From contig JACZWU010000005.1 in assembly GCA_022571985.1 (NCBI GenBank), positions 124,001 through 188,000 on the forward strand: a DNA stretch of 64,000 nt, in the 5' to 3' direction. Source of the DNA: Candidatus Zixiibacteriota bacterium (GTDB lineage Bacteria; Zixibacteria; MSB-5A5; GN15; FEB-12). How positions within the stretch are numbered: the first letter of the stretch is position 1; every line of letters begins with the position of its first letter. Shown in pieces: positions 28,328 through 37,880 of the stretch. The position numbers and the translations under genes were made by a program. The notes beneath the pieces are model-generated. The model searched no databases and was not told where the DNA came from. It saw nothing but the letters and a program-made list of their open reading frames with translations.

Positions 28328-31300
28328 CTATAAACAACAGGCGGTCGGACCACCTCTGAATATGAAGTCTACCAGGTAGGTCAGGTCGAGTATGTTTGTA
28401 TTAGAGTCACAGTTAACGTCCCCGGCAACAAACGGGTGTGGCGCCAGACCTCCTCTGAATATAAAGTCTACAATGTAAGTGAGATCAAGAATGTTTGGTC
28501 CCGAATCGTCACCGGAAATATCACCACAGAGAAAGAGAGCATAGATAAAGCTAAATGGGTCTGATTGATACAGCGAGGAATGACCGGCTGAATCCTGTGC
28601 TTTAACTCTCCAGTAGAGCTTGGCATTTTCAATGAACAGCGTTGAAGGAAGTTTGAGGCTGTCACTAAAGGCCTGCTGGGTGTAGTAGATGCTGAAGAAA
28701 AGAGAATCGCTTGAGAACTGAATTCTGTAAAACTCCGGTGATATTTCATATGCCGGAGGTGCTGGTGAACTCCAGTGAAACAGAATAGTATCCCGGCCTT
28801 CACCCGCATTGTCTACAGGTAGTAACTGAACCGGAACCGGCGGAGTTTCTGAATCCATGACAAACGTCGCCGGGCTGGTGTAGCCGGAATTATTGCCGGC
28901 AGAGTCAACCAGCTCTACCTGCCAATACCAGCGTCCCTCATCAATAGTATCAGTGATGGTATAGACAAAGTCCGGAAGTGGTTCATAGGTAGTAATTCCG
29001 CCGCCAAAAACAGAATCCTGTGAAATTTGAATTCTTCCGAATTCAGGGGCCAGGCCTGAAGATTTTTCACCTCCTTGGTCTGTTTTCGAACCAAAGTCGT
29101 AAAAGAAGGAAAAAGTTTTAGCGGGCAAATACTTACCATTAATTGGCGATATCGGCGCCACAGTAGCCGGAGGCACATTGTCTATAACAAGTTTATGGGA
29201 AGTGGCCTGAAGCGAAGACGAGTCCGGACCGATAATTTGCCTGACAGCCCAGTAGTAGATGCCGTCTGGCAGAGAATCTGATACCGGCATAGTGAAAGTC
29301 TGGTCTGCGATACCAAAAAATTCATGTACTACATTTTGCATAGCGAAATCAATGGCTAATAATAGTGTATAACTGTCTCCGATGCCGCTCCAGGTGAAAG
29401 TTGGAAGACGGTTTTGGCTATAGGTAGGATTGGCCGGAGTCAGCAGGGCGGGGGGAGGAAATGGATTATTAACTGTGAGCTGAAATGTTATGGTGTCTCC
29501 TGATCCACCGTCACTGGGTCCATTAATAGTAATGTTATTTACTGCCAGATGAGTAACTTCTGCCGGTACGTTTATTGTAAAATTTAAGGTGTCTATTGTC
29601 AAAGGTGGAATAGATTGCGCCTTTGATGGGGGTTCAATGTTCCAGCCCAGATCATTATCAATAGTTACAACAACCCTGTCGTAGGCATTTCCCATATTAT
29701 CAACAATTACCAAAAAGGGGTAACTTGCCGGTGAACCGACTGTGTCATCCGGTATGTCAATAAGTGCCATTGAGTAAAGGGCACTGGCTATAACATCGAC
29801 AGAAGCCTGAGAAACCACCAGAGAATCTGACTTACTTACTGCGGAACAGGTAATAGTAGTCTTTTCAGTAGCCAGGGCAGAGGCAGGGATGACAGCGCTG
29901 ACGGCGAAAGCAACAGAGTCCCAGGTGGAAAGAACAATAACTGAATCTGTGGTGCTGACTATCAGCCAGCCGGCATCGTCTTCGATATGAACGTCGACAG
30001 AATCGGTTTCTGCTCCGACGTTGGAAACCCAGAACTGCACTTCAACCGTATCGCCCGGGTCCCGGGTGATGTCATCTACATCAAAGACAGCCAGGGCAGC
30101 CAGATTTCCGGGGGTATAAATGCTGTCAGGCGTAAATATCAGTGAATAGGACTGTGGTCCAGTTGGTATATTAAAGCCTGTTACGCGCGCTTTCCAGAGA
30201 CCCGGTGCGGGAGACTCTATTTCCACAGTCTCCACGTTGTTTAAGCGGTCAACTCCCTTGATGGCCCAATCAGCCGGGACAGCAGGGTTGAGGACCCAGG
30301 GAAGTTCGATGCTTGCTAAGGGGTCGACCAGTTCCAGATCGAGATCATTAACTAAATCTTTGCCGGCGATGCCCTGTCCACCCGGGTCAGACCAGACCAG
30401 AGTGACTTTTAGTCTTTCAGCGCCGCTTGGTACTGTCAGATCATATATGTGAACCGTTCCGGTCGTAGTCTGATTCTCGACATAGGATGGTTCACCTATT
30501 ACTATTTTATCGACAGCTTTAAGTCCGTCGACTTTGCCATGACCAAAGCTATAGTCCGGTCCGGTATTTCCGACATCTTTGGCGGTGTTTATCAGAATTC
30601 CTTTGATAGTAGAAGGCAGCACCGGCCAGGGCTGGCCGGAATTCATTAGTGCTTCCTGCAACAGAGCAATAGTTCCTGCTGTCGCAGGGCATGACATCGA
30701 AGTTCCGCAGGCATTCCAGTAGCCTCCGCCGTTAGCGCAGCTTCGCAGCACACAGCCGGGGCCGCAGACATCCGGTTTGAGACGTCCGTCATCGGTCGGG
30801 CCCCAGGACGAAAAACTGGTCATAGCATCTGAGCCTGAGGACATGGCTCCTACTGTAATGATATTTTTGGCTGTAGCCAGAGCGCCGATCGTACCATAGG
30901 TAAAACCCAATGAACCGCAAGATGTACTGCTGGTGCTGCGGCTGTTGCCGGCTGACCAGCAAATTGTAATCGGCTGACTCTGTGAACCCCTGACTATATT
31001 ATCAAGTGTTATATTTTCAGTATAATAATTACCCATTACAGCTTCACAGGCAGCGACATTAATAGAACTACCATATCCCCAGGAATTTGTTGCTACTTGC
31101 GCACCCATGAACTTAATTGCGTCATAATATTCGGTTTCCATTTCAGATATCGAAAGCCACCATAAATATGATGCCAGGAGCGCCTGTGGAGCCATCCCTG
31201 CATATAGCCCGCCTTGTTCGGTGCCGTCTCCCAAAATAGTACCTGCCACGTGCGTGGCATGATTGCTGGTGCCAGCTCCGTCACGGAGGGTAACCCTGCC

Positions 31301-32056
31301 TATCATATCCGCATGGACAGCATAGACAGAACCGCCATCCCACTCAGCAACCGTCACCCCGGCCCCTGTTAAATTGTAAGGAGCGGCCTGAAGTTCTTCG
31401 GCGCGAGTATCAACTCTGGCCACGTTGTTTAATTCCACCGGAGGCGGTGCAGCCTGCTCGATCCAAATTACCGCGTCAAGTTCTGATAATTGCAAGTAGG
31501 ATAGTTCAGGCACTATCAACTCGACTGTATTTATGCTGCGGGCCAGACCAACAATTTCAGCATTGAACCGGTTTTCAAATTCCTGAGCCCAATAGTCAAG
31601 ATTTTCATCGTCGTGCAGCACAATCTTAAACTCAACCAGATCGCCCCCGCGGCGAGCCCAGTCACCGATTCCAAGGTCGGTAATAATAGGGGATAGTTTG
31701 TCATCAGGATATATTTCTCCAAGCCATCTCAGTCCATGCTGAGTGGCAAAGGCCTCATCAATTTCAATTTCTAAATTTACGGTATAAGTAAAATTTGGAA
31801 TGTAACTTATCAGCTCCATGCCACCGGCGGCAAGAGACTGTCTGTCTGCATCTGTCAGCGGCCGGTCGAACTGCACCAGGACGTGTTTTCCCAATAGCAG
31901 CGATGATTCCTCTGCCAGAGTTTGCGCTTTGGCCGGAGCAGGCAGAAAATCCCTCTGCTTTAACTTCACGGCAAAATCAAGGTCGGCAGAATTTACTATA
32001 ATTGGTACTGCAAATATTATTAGCAGGAGGCAAGTGGCACCGGATGCTCTCATCAA
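28328..32056 (-). CDS. Secreted S8 (subtilisin-like) serine peptidase with CARDB-like region and C-terminal dockerin-like repeat
   Basis: Triad contexts VAEWDGG, NHATHVAGTILG, GTSMSCPATAGTIALL. C-terminus GDISGDDSGPNILDLTYIVDFIFRGG…GDVNCDSNTNILDLTYLVDFIFRGGP. Confidence 0.9.
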   Translation of the reverse strand: MMRASGATCLLLIIFAVPIIVNSADLDFAVKLKQRDFLPAPAKAQTLAEESSLLLGKHVLVQFDRPLTDADRQSLAAGGMELISYIPNFTYTVNLEIEIDEAFATQHGLRWLGEIYPDDKLSPIITDLGIGDWARRGGDLVEFKIVLHDDENLDYWAQEFENRFNAEIVGLARSINTVELIVPELSYLQLSELDAVIWIEQAAPPPVELNNVARVDTRAEELQAAPYNLTGAGVTVAEWDGGSVYAVHADMIGRVTLRDGAGTSNHATHVAGTILGDGTEQGGLYAGMAPQALLASYLWWLSISEMETEYYDAIKFMGAQVATNSWGYGSSINVAACEAVMGNYYTENITLDNIVRGSQSQPITICWSAGNSRSTSSTSCGSLGFTYGTIGALATAKNIITVGAMSSGSDAMTSFSSWGPTDDGRLKPDVCGPGCVLRSCANGGGYWNACGTSMSCPATAGTIALLQEALMNSGQPWPVLPSTIKGILINTAKDVGNTGPDYSFGHGKVDGLKAVDKIVIGEPSYVENQTTTGTVHIYDLTVPSGAERLKVTLVWSDPGGQGIAGKDLVNDLDLELVDPLASIELPWVLNPAVPADWAIKGVDRLNNVETVEIESPAPGLWKARVTGFNIPTGPQSYSLIFTPDSIYTPGNLAALAVFDVDDITRDPGDTVEVQFWVSNVGAETDSVDVHIEDDAGWLIVSTTDSVIVLSTWDSVAFAVSAVIPASALATEKTTITCSAVSKSDSLVVSQASVDVIASALYSMALIDIPDDTVGSPASYPFLVIVDNMGNAYDRVVVTIDNDLGWNIEPPSKAQSIPPLTIDTLNFTINVPAEVTHLAVNNITINGPSDGGSGDTITFQLTVNNPFPPPALLTPANPTYSQNRLPTFTWSGIGDSYTLLLAIDFAMQNVVHEFFGIADQTFTMPVSDSLPDGIYYWAVRQIIGPDSSSLQATSHKLVIDNVPPATVAPISPINGKYLPAKTFSFFYDFGSKTDQGGEKSSGLAPEFGRIQISQDSVFGGGITTYEPLPDFVYTITDTIDEGRWYWQVELVDSAGNNSGYTSPATFVMDSETPPVPVQLLPVDNAGEGRDTILFHWSSPAPPAYEISPEFYRIQFSSDSLFFSIYYTQQAFSDSLKLPSTLFIENAKLYWRVKAQDSAGHSSLYQSDPFSFIYALFLCGDISGDDSGPNILDLTYIVDFIFRGGLAPHPFVAGDVNCDSNTNILDLTYLVDFIFRGGPTACCL

Positions 32057-32159
32057 AATACTCCAATCCTGGTTTTGAGCGAGGTGATCTGTGGCTATCT
32101 TCAGGGCGGTGTTAAATTAAACTGGTACTTACATCATCCAAAACTTCAATACGGTGTCA

Positions 32160-32187
32160 AATATAACAACATTTCAATTACTGTCAA
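32160..32187 (-). promoter_or_regulatory. Sigma70-type promoter for the S8 gene
   Basis: Minus strand TTGACA-gtaattgaaatgttgt-TATATT (N16), ~100 nt upstream of the start codon. Confidence 0.7.
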
Positions 32188-32294
32188 CAAGTAAATCAAT
32201 GAGATGTTTCAAGTTGTGAGTAATATCAAACATAAAATATAGGTTGAAGGTTTTGAAATTCTGTTGCAGATTAAAATTACATTGAAAGGAGCGC

Positions 32295-32771
32295 ATGTCA
32301 GAAAATAATTGGTTATTTAAGGCCGATCCCAAAGATTACTCCATAGATGATCTGGCCAATGAACAACATCAGACCACCAGCTGGGACGGTATCAGAAATT
32401 ATATGGCCCGCAACTTACTCCGGGATGAAATTAAAAAGGGCGATAAAATTCTGCTTTATCATTCTAATGCAAATCCTAAAGGTCTAGTTGGGCTTGGCCA
32501 AGTCGTCAGGTCCGCTTATCCGGACGATACAGCTTTAGACCAGTCCAGCGTCTACTATGACCCCAAGTCCTCAAGGGATAATCCGATATGGTATATGGTC
32601 GATGTAAAACTTGTTAAGATATTTCCCGAAGTTATCGAGCTGAGAGAGCTGAAAGAGACCAAAGGTCTTGAAAAAATGATGCTGACACAGCGGGGAAGCA
32701 GGCTTTCTATCCAGCCTGTCAGGAAAAGTGAATGGAAAATAATCATGCAGTTGGTCTCGAAATTAAAGTAG
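32295..32771 (+). CDS. EVE-domain protein
   Basis: NNWLFKADPKDYSIDDL…TTSWDGIRNYMARNLLRDEIKKGDKILLYHSNANPKGLVGLGQVV is typical of the EVE/PUA-like (THYN1-type) fold. Confidence 0.9.
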   Translation: MSENNWLFKADPKDYSIDDLANEQHQTTSWDGIRNYMARNLLRDEIKKGDKILLYHSNANPKGLVGLGQVVRSAYPDDTALDQSSVYYDPKSSRDNPIWYMVDVKLVKIFPEVIELRELKETKGLEKMMLTQRGSRLSIQPVRKSEWKIIMQLVSKLK

Positions 32772-32793
32772 TCAGTCCTTGGCTCGAATAGCC

Positions 32794-32821
32794 TTGACTA
32801 TTTGCCTGATTTGGTTAATTT
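32794..32821 (+). promoter_or_regulatory. Putative promoter of tRNA-His
   Basis: TTGACT-N16-TAATTT, ending 12 bp before the tRNA. Confidence 0.45.
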
Positions 32822-32832
32822 TGGCGGACAAT

Positions 32833-32906
32833 GCTGGGGTAGTTCAGTTGGTTAGAACGCCTGGTTGTGGACCAGGAGGTCGGCAGTTCGAGTCTGCCCC
32901 CCAGTA
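32833..32906 (+). tRNA. tRNA-His (GTG)
   Basis: Full cloverleaf: acceptor GCTGGGG/CCCCAGT, D-stem GTTC/GAAC, anticodon stem CCTGG-TTGTGGA-CCAGG, T-arm GGCAG-TTCGAGT-CTGCC, discriminator A; CCA not encoded. Confidence 0.95.
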
Positions 32907-32921
32907 TTAAAAAGCTGCCAT

Positions 32922-32955
32922 AAAAAAACCCCGCAATTTTGCGGAGTTTTTTTTT
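32922..32955 (+). terminator. Intrinsic terminator after tRNA-His (also usable by the convergent 32987-37510 gene)
   Basis: aaaaaaaCCCCGCaattttGCGGaGttttttttt. Confidence 0.75.
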
Positions 32956-32986
32956 CTAACTTATCTGTTTACTCGAGAAACAAAGA

Positions 32987-35900
32987 TTACTTCAAGAGAA
33001 TCATCTTTTTTGTTTCAATATATCTGCCAGAGTTTGCTTTTAAGCGGTAGAAATAAACGCCACTGGCGACATCAACCGCCTGCCATTCCAGTTCAATTGT
33101 TCCGGCGGAATTTGCCATTCCTTCAAATGTTTTAACTACTTGACCGTTTAAGTTGAAAATAGTCAACGAGTACTCAGAGGCATTGGGCAATGTAAAACTA
33201 ATTACCGTAGTGGGGTTAAACGGGTTGGGGTAGTTTTGCATGAGTTCGTACGCAGTTGGCAGAGTGTTCAGGCTGACGGGTTGTCCTTCAGCGGTGGCCA
33301 GTTCAAAAGAAATCAGATCGGCATCAATTTGTAGGAAATCTCCGGTAAAACTGCTGCCGGATTCCGACCAAACCAGAATGCGAGTATTGGAACCGTCAAA
33401 GTGATATTTCATATCCATCTCTGAGGCCAGCAGTTTTGGTGTGATATTACCTTCGGCTACCACATAGGCAGCTCCAATAGCCGTTTTTTCTCCAACCGTC
33501 AAGCGGCCGTCTGAATAATGATAGAAATCAATATTTACTGAGGCGACCATTTTGCTGTATGGCAGGGCATCACCAAGAACTATTCTGACCAGATATACCA
33601 GATCAGCGACAGAAAGAACCGTGCCGTCGGCATTGACGTCTGATGCTGCAATCTGTCCTTCAAGGTTTATAGTGAAGACAGACAGACCGTAGATGAAGTA
33701 GTTACCAAGAAGTACGGCATCGGCAACTTCGTATGGTACACCATTTAAGTTGATATCCCCGCGGTCATCAATTGAATCAGCACAGACGATATCGATACCG
33801 CCATTGTAGAAACATACTGAGCGGATCGGATCCGGTTTGCCGTCGCCCAGGTCAACATCGCAAGTGTAGTTAGCGCCGTAAAGACTTGGGAACTCTGCCG
33901 AGATGTCTGTAATTTCGTTCCAAATTACACCGTCAAAGTAATTATAAACTGTCCGAGAAATATAGAGAGTGTCTCCAGCTTTTGATGATAAGGTATTATC
34001 TCCGCAGTCATACCAGCAGAAACGAATTGGCACATATTGGCATTCAAAGGTTCTGTCGTTGGTTACCAGGAACCTGAGCTTTGCTATTTCCGCTGGTGCG
34101 CCCTGGAAACAACTTGGATGATTGGCGCCATTATTTGTCTCTGCCAGAGAAAGAATACGGACTTTACCACTTGGGCAGGCGCTGGCGCCACAATTGCCTG
34201 CGGCGCCGTTTCTATAAGTAAAGTATTCCCAGCCACAGTTGGTGATGAACGAACCGGTAGCGATAGAGGACAGGCTGAGTGCAGAAGCGTCATACTCGAT
34301 GAGCAGGTCAAGACCGCCGATTTCGTAAGGAAGAGTGTCAATTGTAATCTTAACTTCTTCATATTGACCCTGAGGCGTGTCGTGTGTTTTTTCTATAGAA
34401 ATTACGGCACAACTGTCTCCGCAACGGGAGGGGTCAACCACCACATTTATCGTAAAGCTGCAACTTGAAGAGGCACCGCAGCTGTCGACACAGACCAGAG
34501 TAAAGTTGTTGGCCCCTTCAATTGGTATAAAACAGTAAGGACTCGAGGGGTTAAATGACTGACCGTTTAAGGTACAGCTTTCCAAGTTTCCATCGTCGTC
34601 AGAAACACTGAAGCCACTTATACAAATTGGGTCATCAAGAAAGCAGACTGTATCGGTTCTGCTGGCCGGGCAGGAAGCTACCGGCGGGGAATTCAGGTCT
34701 ATTGTTATGGTTACCGAACAGGTATCTGCTCCACATTCGTTTTCGGCTACCAGCTTTATCGTATTGCTGCCTTCAACAGGAGTAAAGCAAATTGTGTTTC
34801 CAGAAAGAGTGCCTCCGATTGCATATGATGTATCTGCGTTTTGAGTCGAGAATCCTGGAACGCAAATTTGGCTTAAGTCGCAGACAAATTGCGTAAAATT
34901 ACCCGGGCATGTTGCAACTGGCTGTTCTATAACGCAGACCGTTATAGTGTCTTCATCGAATGCTTCGCAGCCGTCCGTTGCTCTTAATACTATCTTATAG
35001 CAGCCGGAATCAGGCGCCACAAAGCAAACTGTGTTATTCAATGTGTCAATAACGGCATTTAACGGATTGGATCTTATTTCTTCAAGGACCAAGTTGTTGT
35101 TGGGGTCGGTTACATTATATTCAATACAAACGCTGTCACCGGCGCAGACGTTGACTACTTCGCGAGTCGATTCTTCTATCACCGGCGGGCCGTTAACAGT
35201 AACAAAGATGCACACCTCGGCAGTATCGGCCAACCCGCAGCTGTCGGTGATAATGACTGTACCGCAGTAAACACCGCCGGTGTCACCGGGGGCAAAGCAG
35301 GCAGTGCTGTCACCGAAGTCTATATTTCCAAGGCTGAAGGTTCCGGACAGACCGCTGCCCGGGTCGGTTATCTGAAGCGGAATGCAAATTGGATCGCCGA
35401 TAGTGCAGGTAAGGACGGTATCGAAGGCAGTTATGGAAATTTCCGGCGGCACGCCGGCTATTACTGTTATTGTAACCTCGCAAGTATCAGCAACGCCACA
35501 GGAATCGGTACAGATTATGCCGATTATATTGTCACCTTCAACCGGTGTGAAACAGATCTGAGTGCCGTTCAAACTGCCGCCAATAGCGGTGGCAGATGCG
35601 AAATTGCCGTCAGGGTCAGTGCAGCTAAAGCCATCAACACATATTTCACTCAAGTCACAGACAAAAATGGTATCGCTGGGGGGGCAGGCTGCCACTGGCG
35701 CCGAATTCAGTACAACATGAATTACAGTTTCACAGGTATCGGCTGCACCACAATCGTCTATACAAATAAGAGTTAAGACATTGTCTCCTTCAACAGGTGT
35801 AAAGCAGGCGGTATCACCGCTCAAGGTTCCGCCGAATAGCGTCGAAGAAGCCAGGTTGCCGTCAGGGTCGCTACAGGAAAATCCGGGCAGGCAAATCGGG

Positions 35901-37510
35901 CTGAGGTCACATACAAAGAGAGTATCTCCGGCCGGGCAAGAAGCAACTGGCGCCGAATTTAGAACTACATGAATTATCGTTTCACAGGTATCAGCAGCTC
36001 CGCACACATCAGTTGCTATCATGGTAATTACATTCTCACCCTGAACAGGCGTGAAGCAGACAGTGTCGCCGCTAAGCGAGCCGCCAGTTACATTGATTGA
36101 TGATATATTTCCATCGGGGTCACTCGATGTAAAGCCGGGCAGGCAAATTTGACTGAGGTCGCATACGAAAAGGGTATCTCCGGCCGGACAGGAAGCAACA
36201 GGGGCAGAATTCAGCACTATATGAATTGTTGTTTGGCAGGTATCGGCCGCGCCACACACATCTGTAACAATCATGGTAATTACATTATCACCCTGAACAG
36301 GTGTGAAGCAGACGGTGTCGCCGCTGAGTGAGCCGCCAGTTACATTGATTGATGATATATTTCCATCGGGGTCACTCGATGCAAAGCCGGGCAGGCAAAT
36401 TTGACTGAGGTCGCATACGAAAAGGGTATCTCCGGCCGGACAGGTTGCGACTGGCGCTGAATTCAGTACAACATGAATTATAGTTTCACAGGTATCAGCA
36501 GCTCCGCACTCGTCAACACAAATTAGCGTCAGGACATTGTCACCCTCAACCGGAGTGAAGCAGGCGGTATCGCCGCTCAGGGACCCGCCAGACAGCGTCG
36601 AAGAAACCAGGTTGCCGTCGGCGTCACTACATGAGAATCCGGGCAGGCAAATCTGACTCAAATCGCAGACAAACAAAGTATCGCTGGAGGGATAAGTAGC
36701 AGTTGGCGATGAATTTAGTACAATGTGAATAGTAGTCTCACAGGTATCGGCTGCATTGCAGGAATCTACGCAGATAAGAGTCAGCAAATTATCCCCAGCA
36801 ACAGGTGTGAAGCAGGCAGTATCACCACTTAAAGTGCCACCTAATAGAGTAGAGGAAGCCAGATTGCCGTCAGGATCACTGCAGTTGAAACCGGGCAGGC
36901 AGATTTGACTCAAATCACAAACAAATATAGTGTCAATAGAAGGGCAGGAGGCTGTCGGAGGTATGTTGTTATCGCATGGATCTCCAATTATATCGCAATC
37001 TGTCGATGGGCCACAAATAGTTGCAATATTGAAGTTGACGCCGGCCTTAGGTGCAAATTGCGAATGATCTGCTGCATACATTTGGTCTAATGTAAAACTG
37101 AAAATTATTGCAGTGTCGGCCGGGAAGTTTTCAATATTGTCCCATTTTATGCCGTAAAGTCCGGTAGAGCCGTCTTCGGCTATGACACCGTTGCTCGGAT
37201 CAGCTGAAATGAGATTGGAATTAGTAATTAGTGTGCACAATTCTATCGTGAAATGACTTAAGCTGGGAGCAGTGCCGTCCCAGGTAAGTTCATAATCCCA
37301 GGTTGATGTGCCGGCAATAGAGTCATATGTAACTTCTACAAATAGGAGAGAAAAGTTACCTATTAGTTTTGTAGTATCACAGGGTTCTTCTGCCTGGGTA
37401 GAGGCAGAAACAAAAAATGCCACAAATACAGTGGCAAATAAAATCAATATTGATTTTGAAATTTTGAACCCCGAACATCGAGTTCTTGCAATATCATTAC
37501 CCAATTTCAC
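32987..37510 (-). CDS. Large secreted Cys-rich repeat protein with dockerin-like region and T9SS-type C-terminal sorting domain
   Basis: Signal peptide; ~10 HYR/Ig-like units, the central ones ~84 aa (DTLFVCDLSQICLPGFSCSDPDGN…SGDTACFTPVEGDNVLTLICVDECGAADTCETIIHVVLNSAPVA). C-terminus YELMQNYPNPFNPTTVISFTL…GVYFYRLKANSGRYIETKKMILLK. GTG start preceded by GGAGG. Confidence 0.85.
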   Translation of the reverse strand: MKLGNDIARTRCSGFKISKSILILFATVFVAFFVSASTQAEEPCDTTKLIGNFSLLFVEVTYDSIAGTSTWDYELTWDGTAPSLSHFTIELCTLITNSNLISADPSNGVIAEDGSTGLYGIKWDNIENFPADTAIIFSFTLDQMYAADHSQFAPKAGVNFNIATICGPSTDCDIIGDPCDNNIPPTASCPSIDTIFVCDLSQICLPGFNCSDPDGNLASSTLLGGTLSGDTACFTPVAGDNLLTLICVDSCNAADTCETTIHIVLNSSPTATYPSSDTLFVCDLSQICLPGFSCSDADGNLVSSTLSGGSLSGDTACFTPVEGDNVLTLICVDECGAADTCETIIHVVLNSAPVATCPAGDTLFVCDLSQICLPGFASSDPDGNISSINVTGGSLSGDTVCFTPVQGDNVITMIVTDVCGAADTCQTTIHIVLNSAPVASCPAGDTLFVCDLSQICLPGFTSSDPDGNISSINVTGGSLSGDTVCFTPVQGENVITMIATDVCGAADTCETIIHVVLNSAPVASCPAGDTLFVCDLSPICLPGFSCSDPDGNLASSTLFGGTLSGDTACFTPVEGDNVLTLICIDDCGAADTCETVIHVVLNSAPVAACPPSDTIFVCDLSEICVDGFSCTDPDGNFASATAIGGSLNGTQICFTPVEGDNIIGIICTDSCGVADTCEVTITVIAGVPPEISITAFDTVLTCTIGDPICIPLQITDPGSGLSGTFSLGNIDFGDSTACFAPGDTGGVYCGTVIITDSCGLADTAEVCIFVTVNGPPVIEESTREVVNVCAGDSVCIEYNVTDPNNNLVLEEIRSNPLNAVIDTLNNTVCFVAPDSGCYKIVLRATDGCEAFDEDTITVCVIEQPVATCPGNFTQFVCDLSQICVPGFSTQNADTSYAIGGTLSGNTICFTPVEGSNTIKLVAENECGADTCSVTITIDLNSPPVASCPASRTDTVCFLDDPICISGFSVSDDDGNLESCTLNGQSFNPSSPYCFIPIEGANNFTLVCVDSCGASSSCSFTINVVVDPSRCGDSCAVISIEKTHDTPQGQYEEVKITIDTLPYEIGGLDLLIEYDASALSLSSIATGSFITNCGWEYFTYRNGAAGNCGASACPSGKVRILSLAETNNGANHPSCFQGAPAEIAKLRFLVTNDRTFECQYVPIRFCWYDCGDNTLSSKAGDTLYISRTVYNYFDGVIWNEITDISAEFPSLYGANYTCDVDLGDGKPDPIRSVCFYNGGIDIVCADSIDDRGDINLNGVPYEVADAVLLGNYFIYGLSVFTINLEGQIAASDVNADGTVLSVADLVYLVRIVLGDALPYSKMVASVNIDFYHYSDGRLTVGEKTAIGAAYVVAEGNITPKLLASEMDMKYHFDGSNTRILVWSESGSSFTGDFLQIDADLISFELATAEGQPVSLNTLPTAYELMQNYPNPFNPTTVISFTLPNASEYSLTIFNLNGQVVKTFEGMANSAGTIELEWQAVDVASGVYFYRLKANSGRYIETKKMILLK
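34430..36960 (-). repeat. Intragenic tandem repeat array (unit ~252 bp / 84 aa)
   Basis: E.g. 'gcatacgaaaagggtatctccggccggacagg' recurs at ~36161 and ~36413, exactly 252 bp apart. Flanking units are progressively more divergent. Confidence 0.85.
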
Positions 37511-37677
37511 GTCGTCCTCCAGACGAGATATATTCTCTTCGCCTCGTCATAACAAATCCTCTCAATCAAGAGAACTGTCAGCTTGAGAATATTAAAACTT
37601 CAATATCGTCTAACTCTGGCAAGTTCTGAGCAAGTAAGCTGAAGTAAAATATGAATAAACCCACCAGCCTTGCTTTC

Positions 37678-37705
37678 ATTATAGCATTTGAGGTTGTTCT
37701 GTCAA
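37678..37705 (-). promoter_or_regulatory. Consensus sigma70-type promoter for the repeat-protein gene
   Basis: Minus strand TTGACA-gaacaacctcaaatgc-TATAAT; both boxes match consensus. Confidence 0.8.
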
Positions 37706-37880
37706 GCAAAAAACGGACTATTAGCAGGCTTTTTGGCAATCCAAGGTCTTGAACAGCAGCCAGTTTAAGGCAATACAACCAAAAATGTCTACCGCTAAAC
37801 TATAAAATCAGATAAGCGGTGTAAGGAGTTGAACTACAACAAATTAATTATTGGCTAACTGTCCTTTGCTATAGCTCGGA

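Noticed and set aside
32295-32771. EVE-domain gene as part of a defence island
   Set aside because: EVE domains can accompany defence genes, but neighbours here are a secreted protease and a tRNA; no restriction, nuclease or toxin gene adjacent.
34430-36960. Regularly spaced near-identical repeats that could suggest a CRISPR-like array
   Set aside because: Period is 252 bp, a multiple of 3, inside one continuous reading frame with a conserved Cys pattern; it is a protein repeat.
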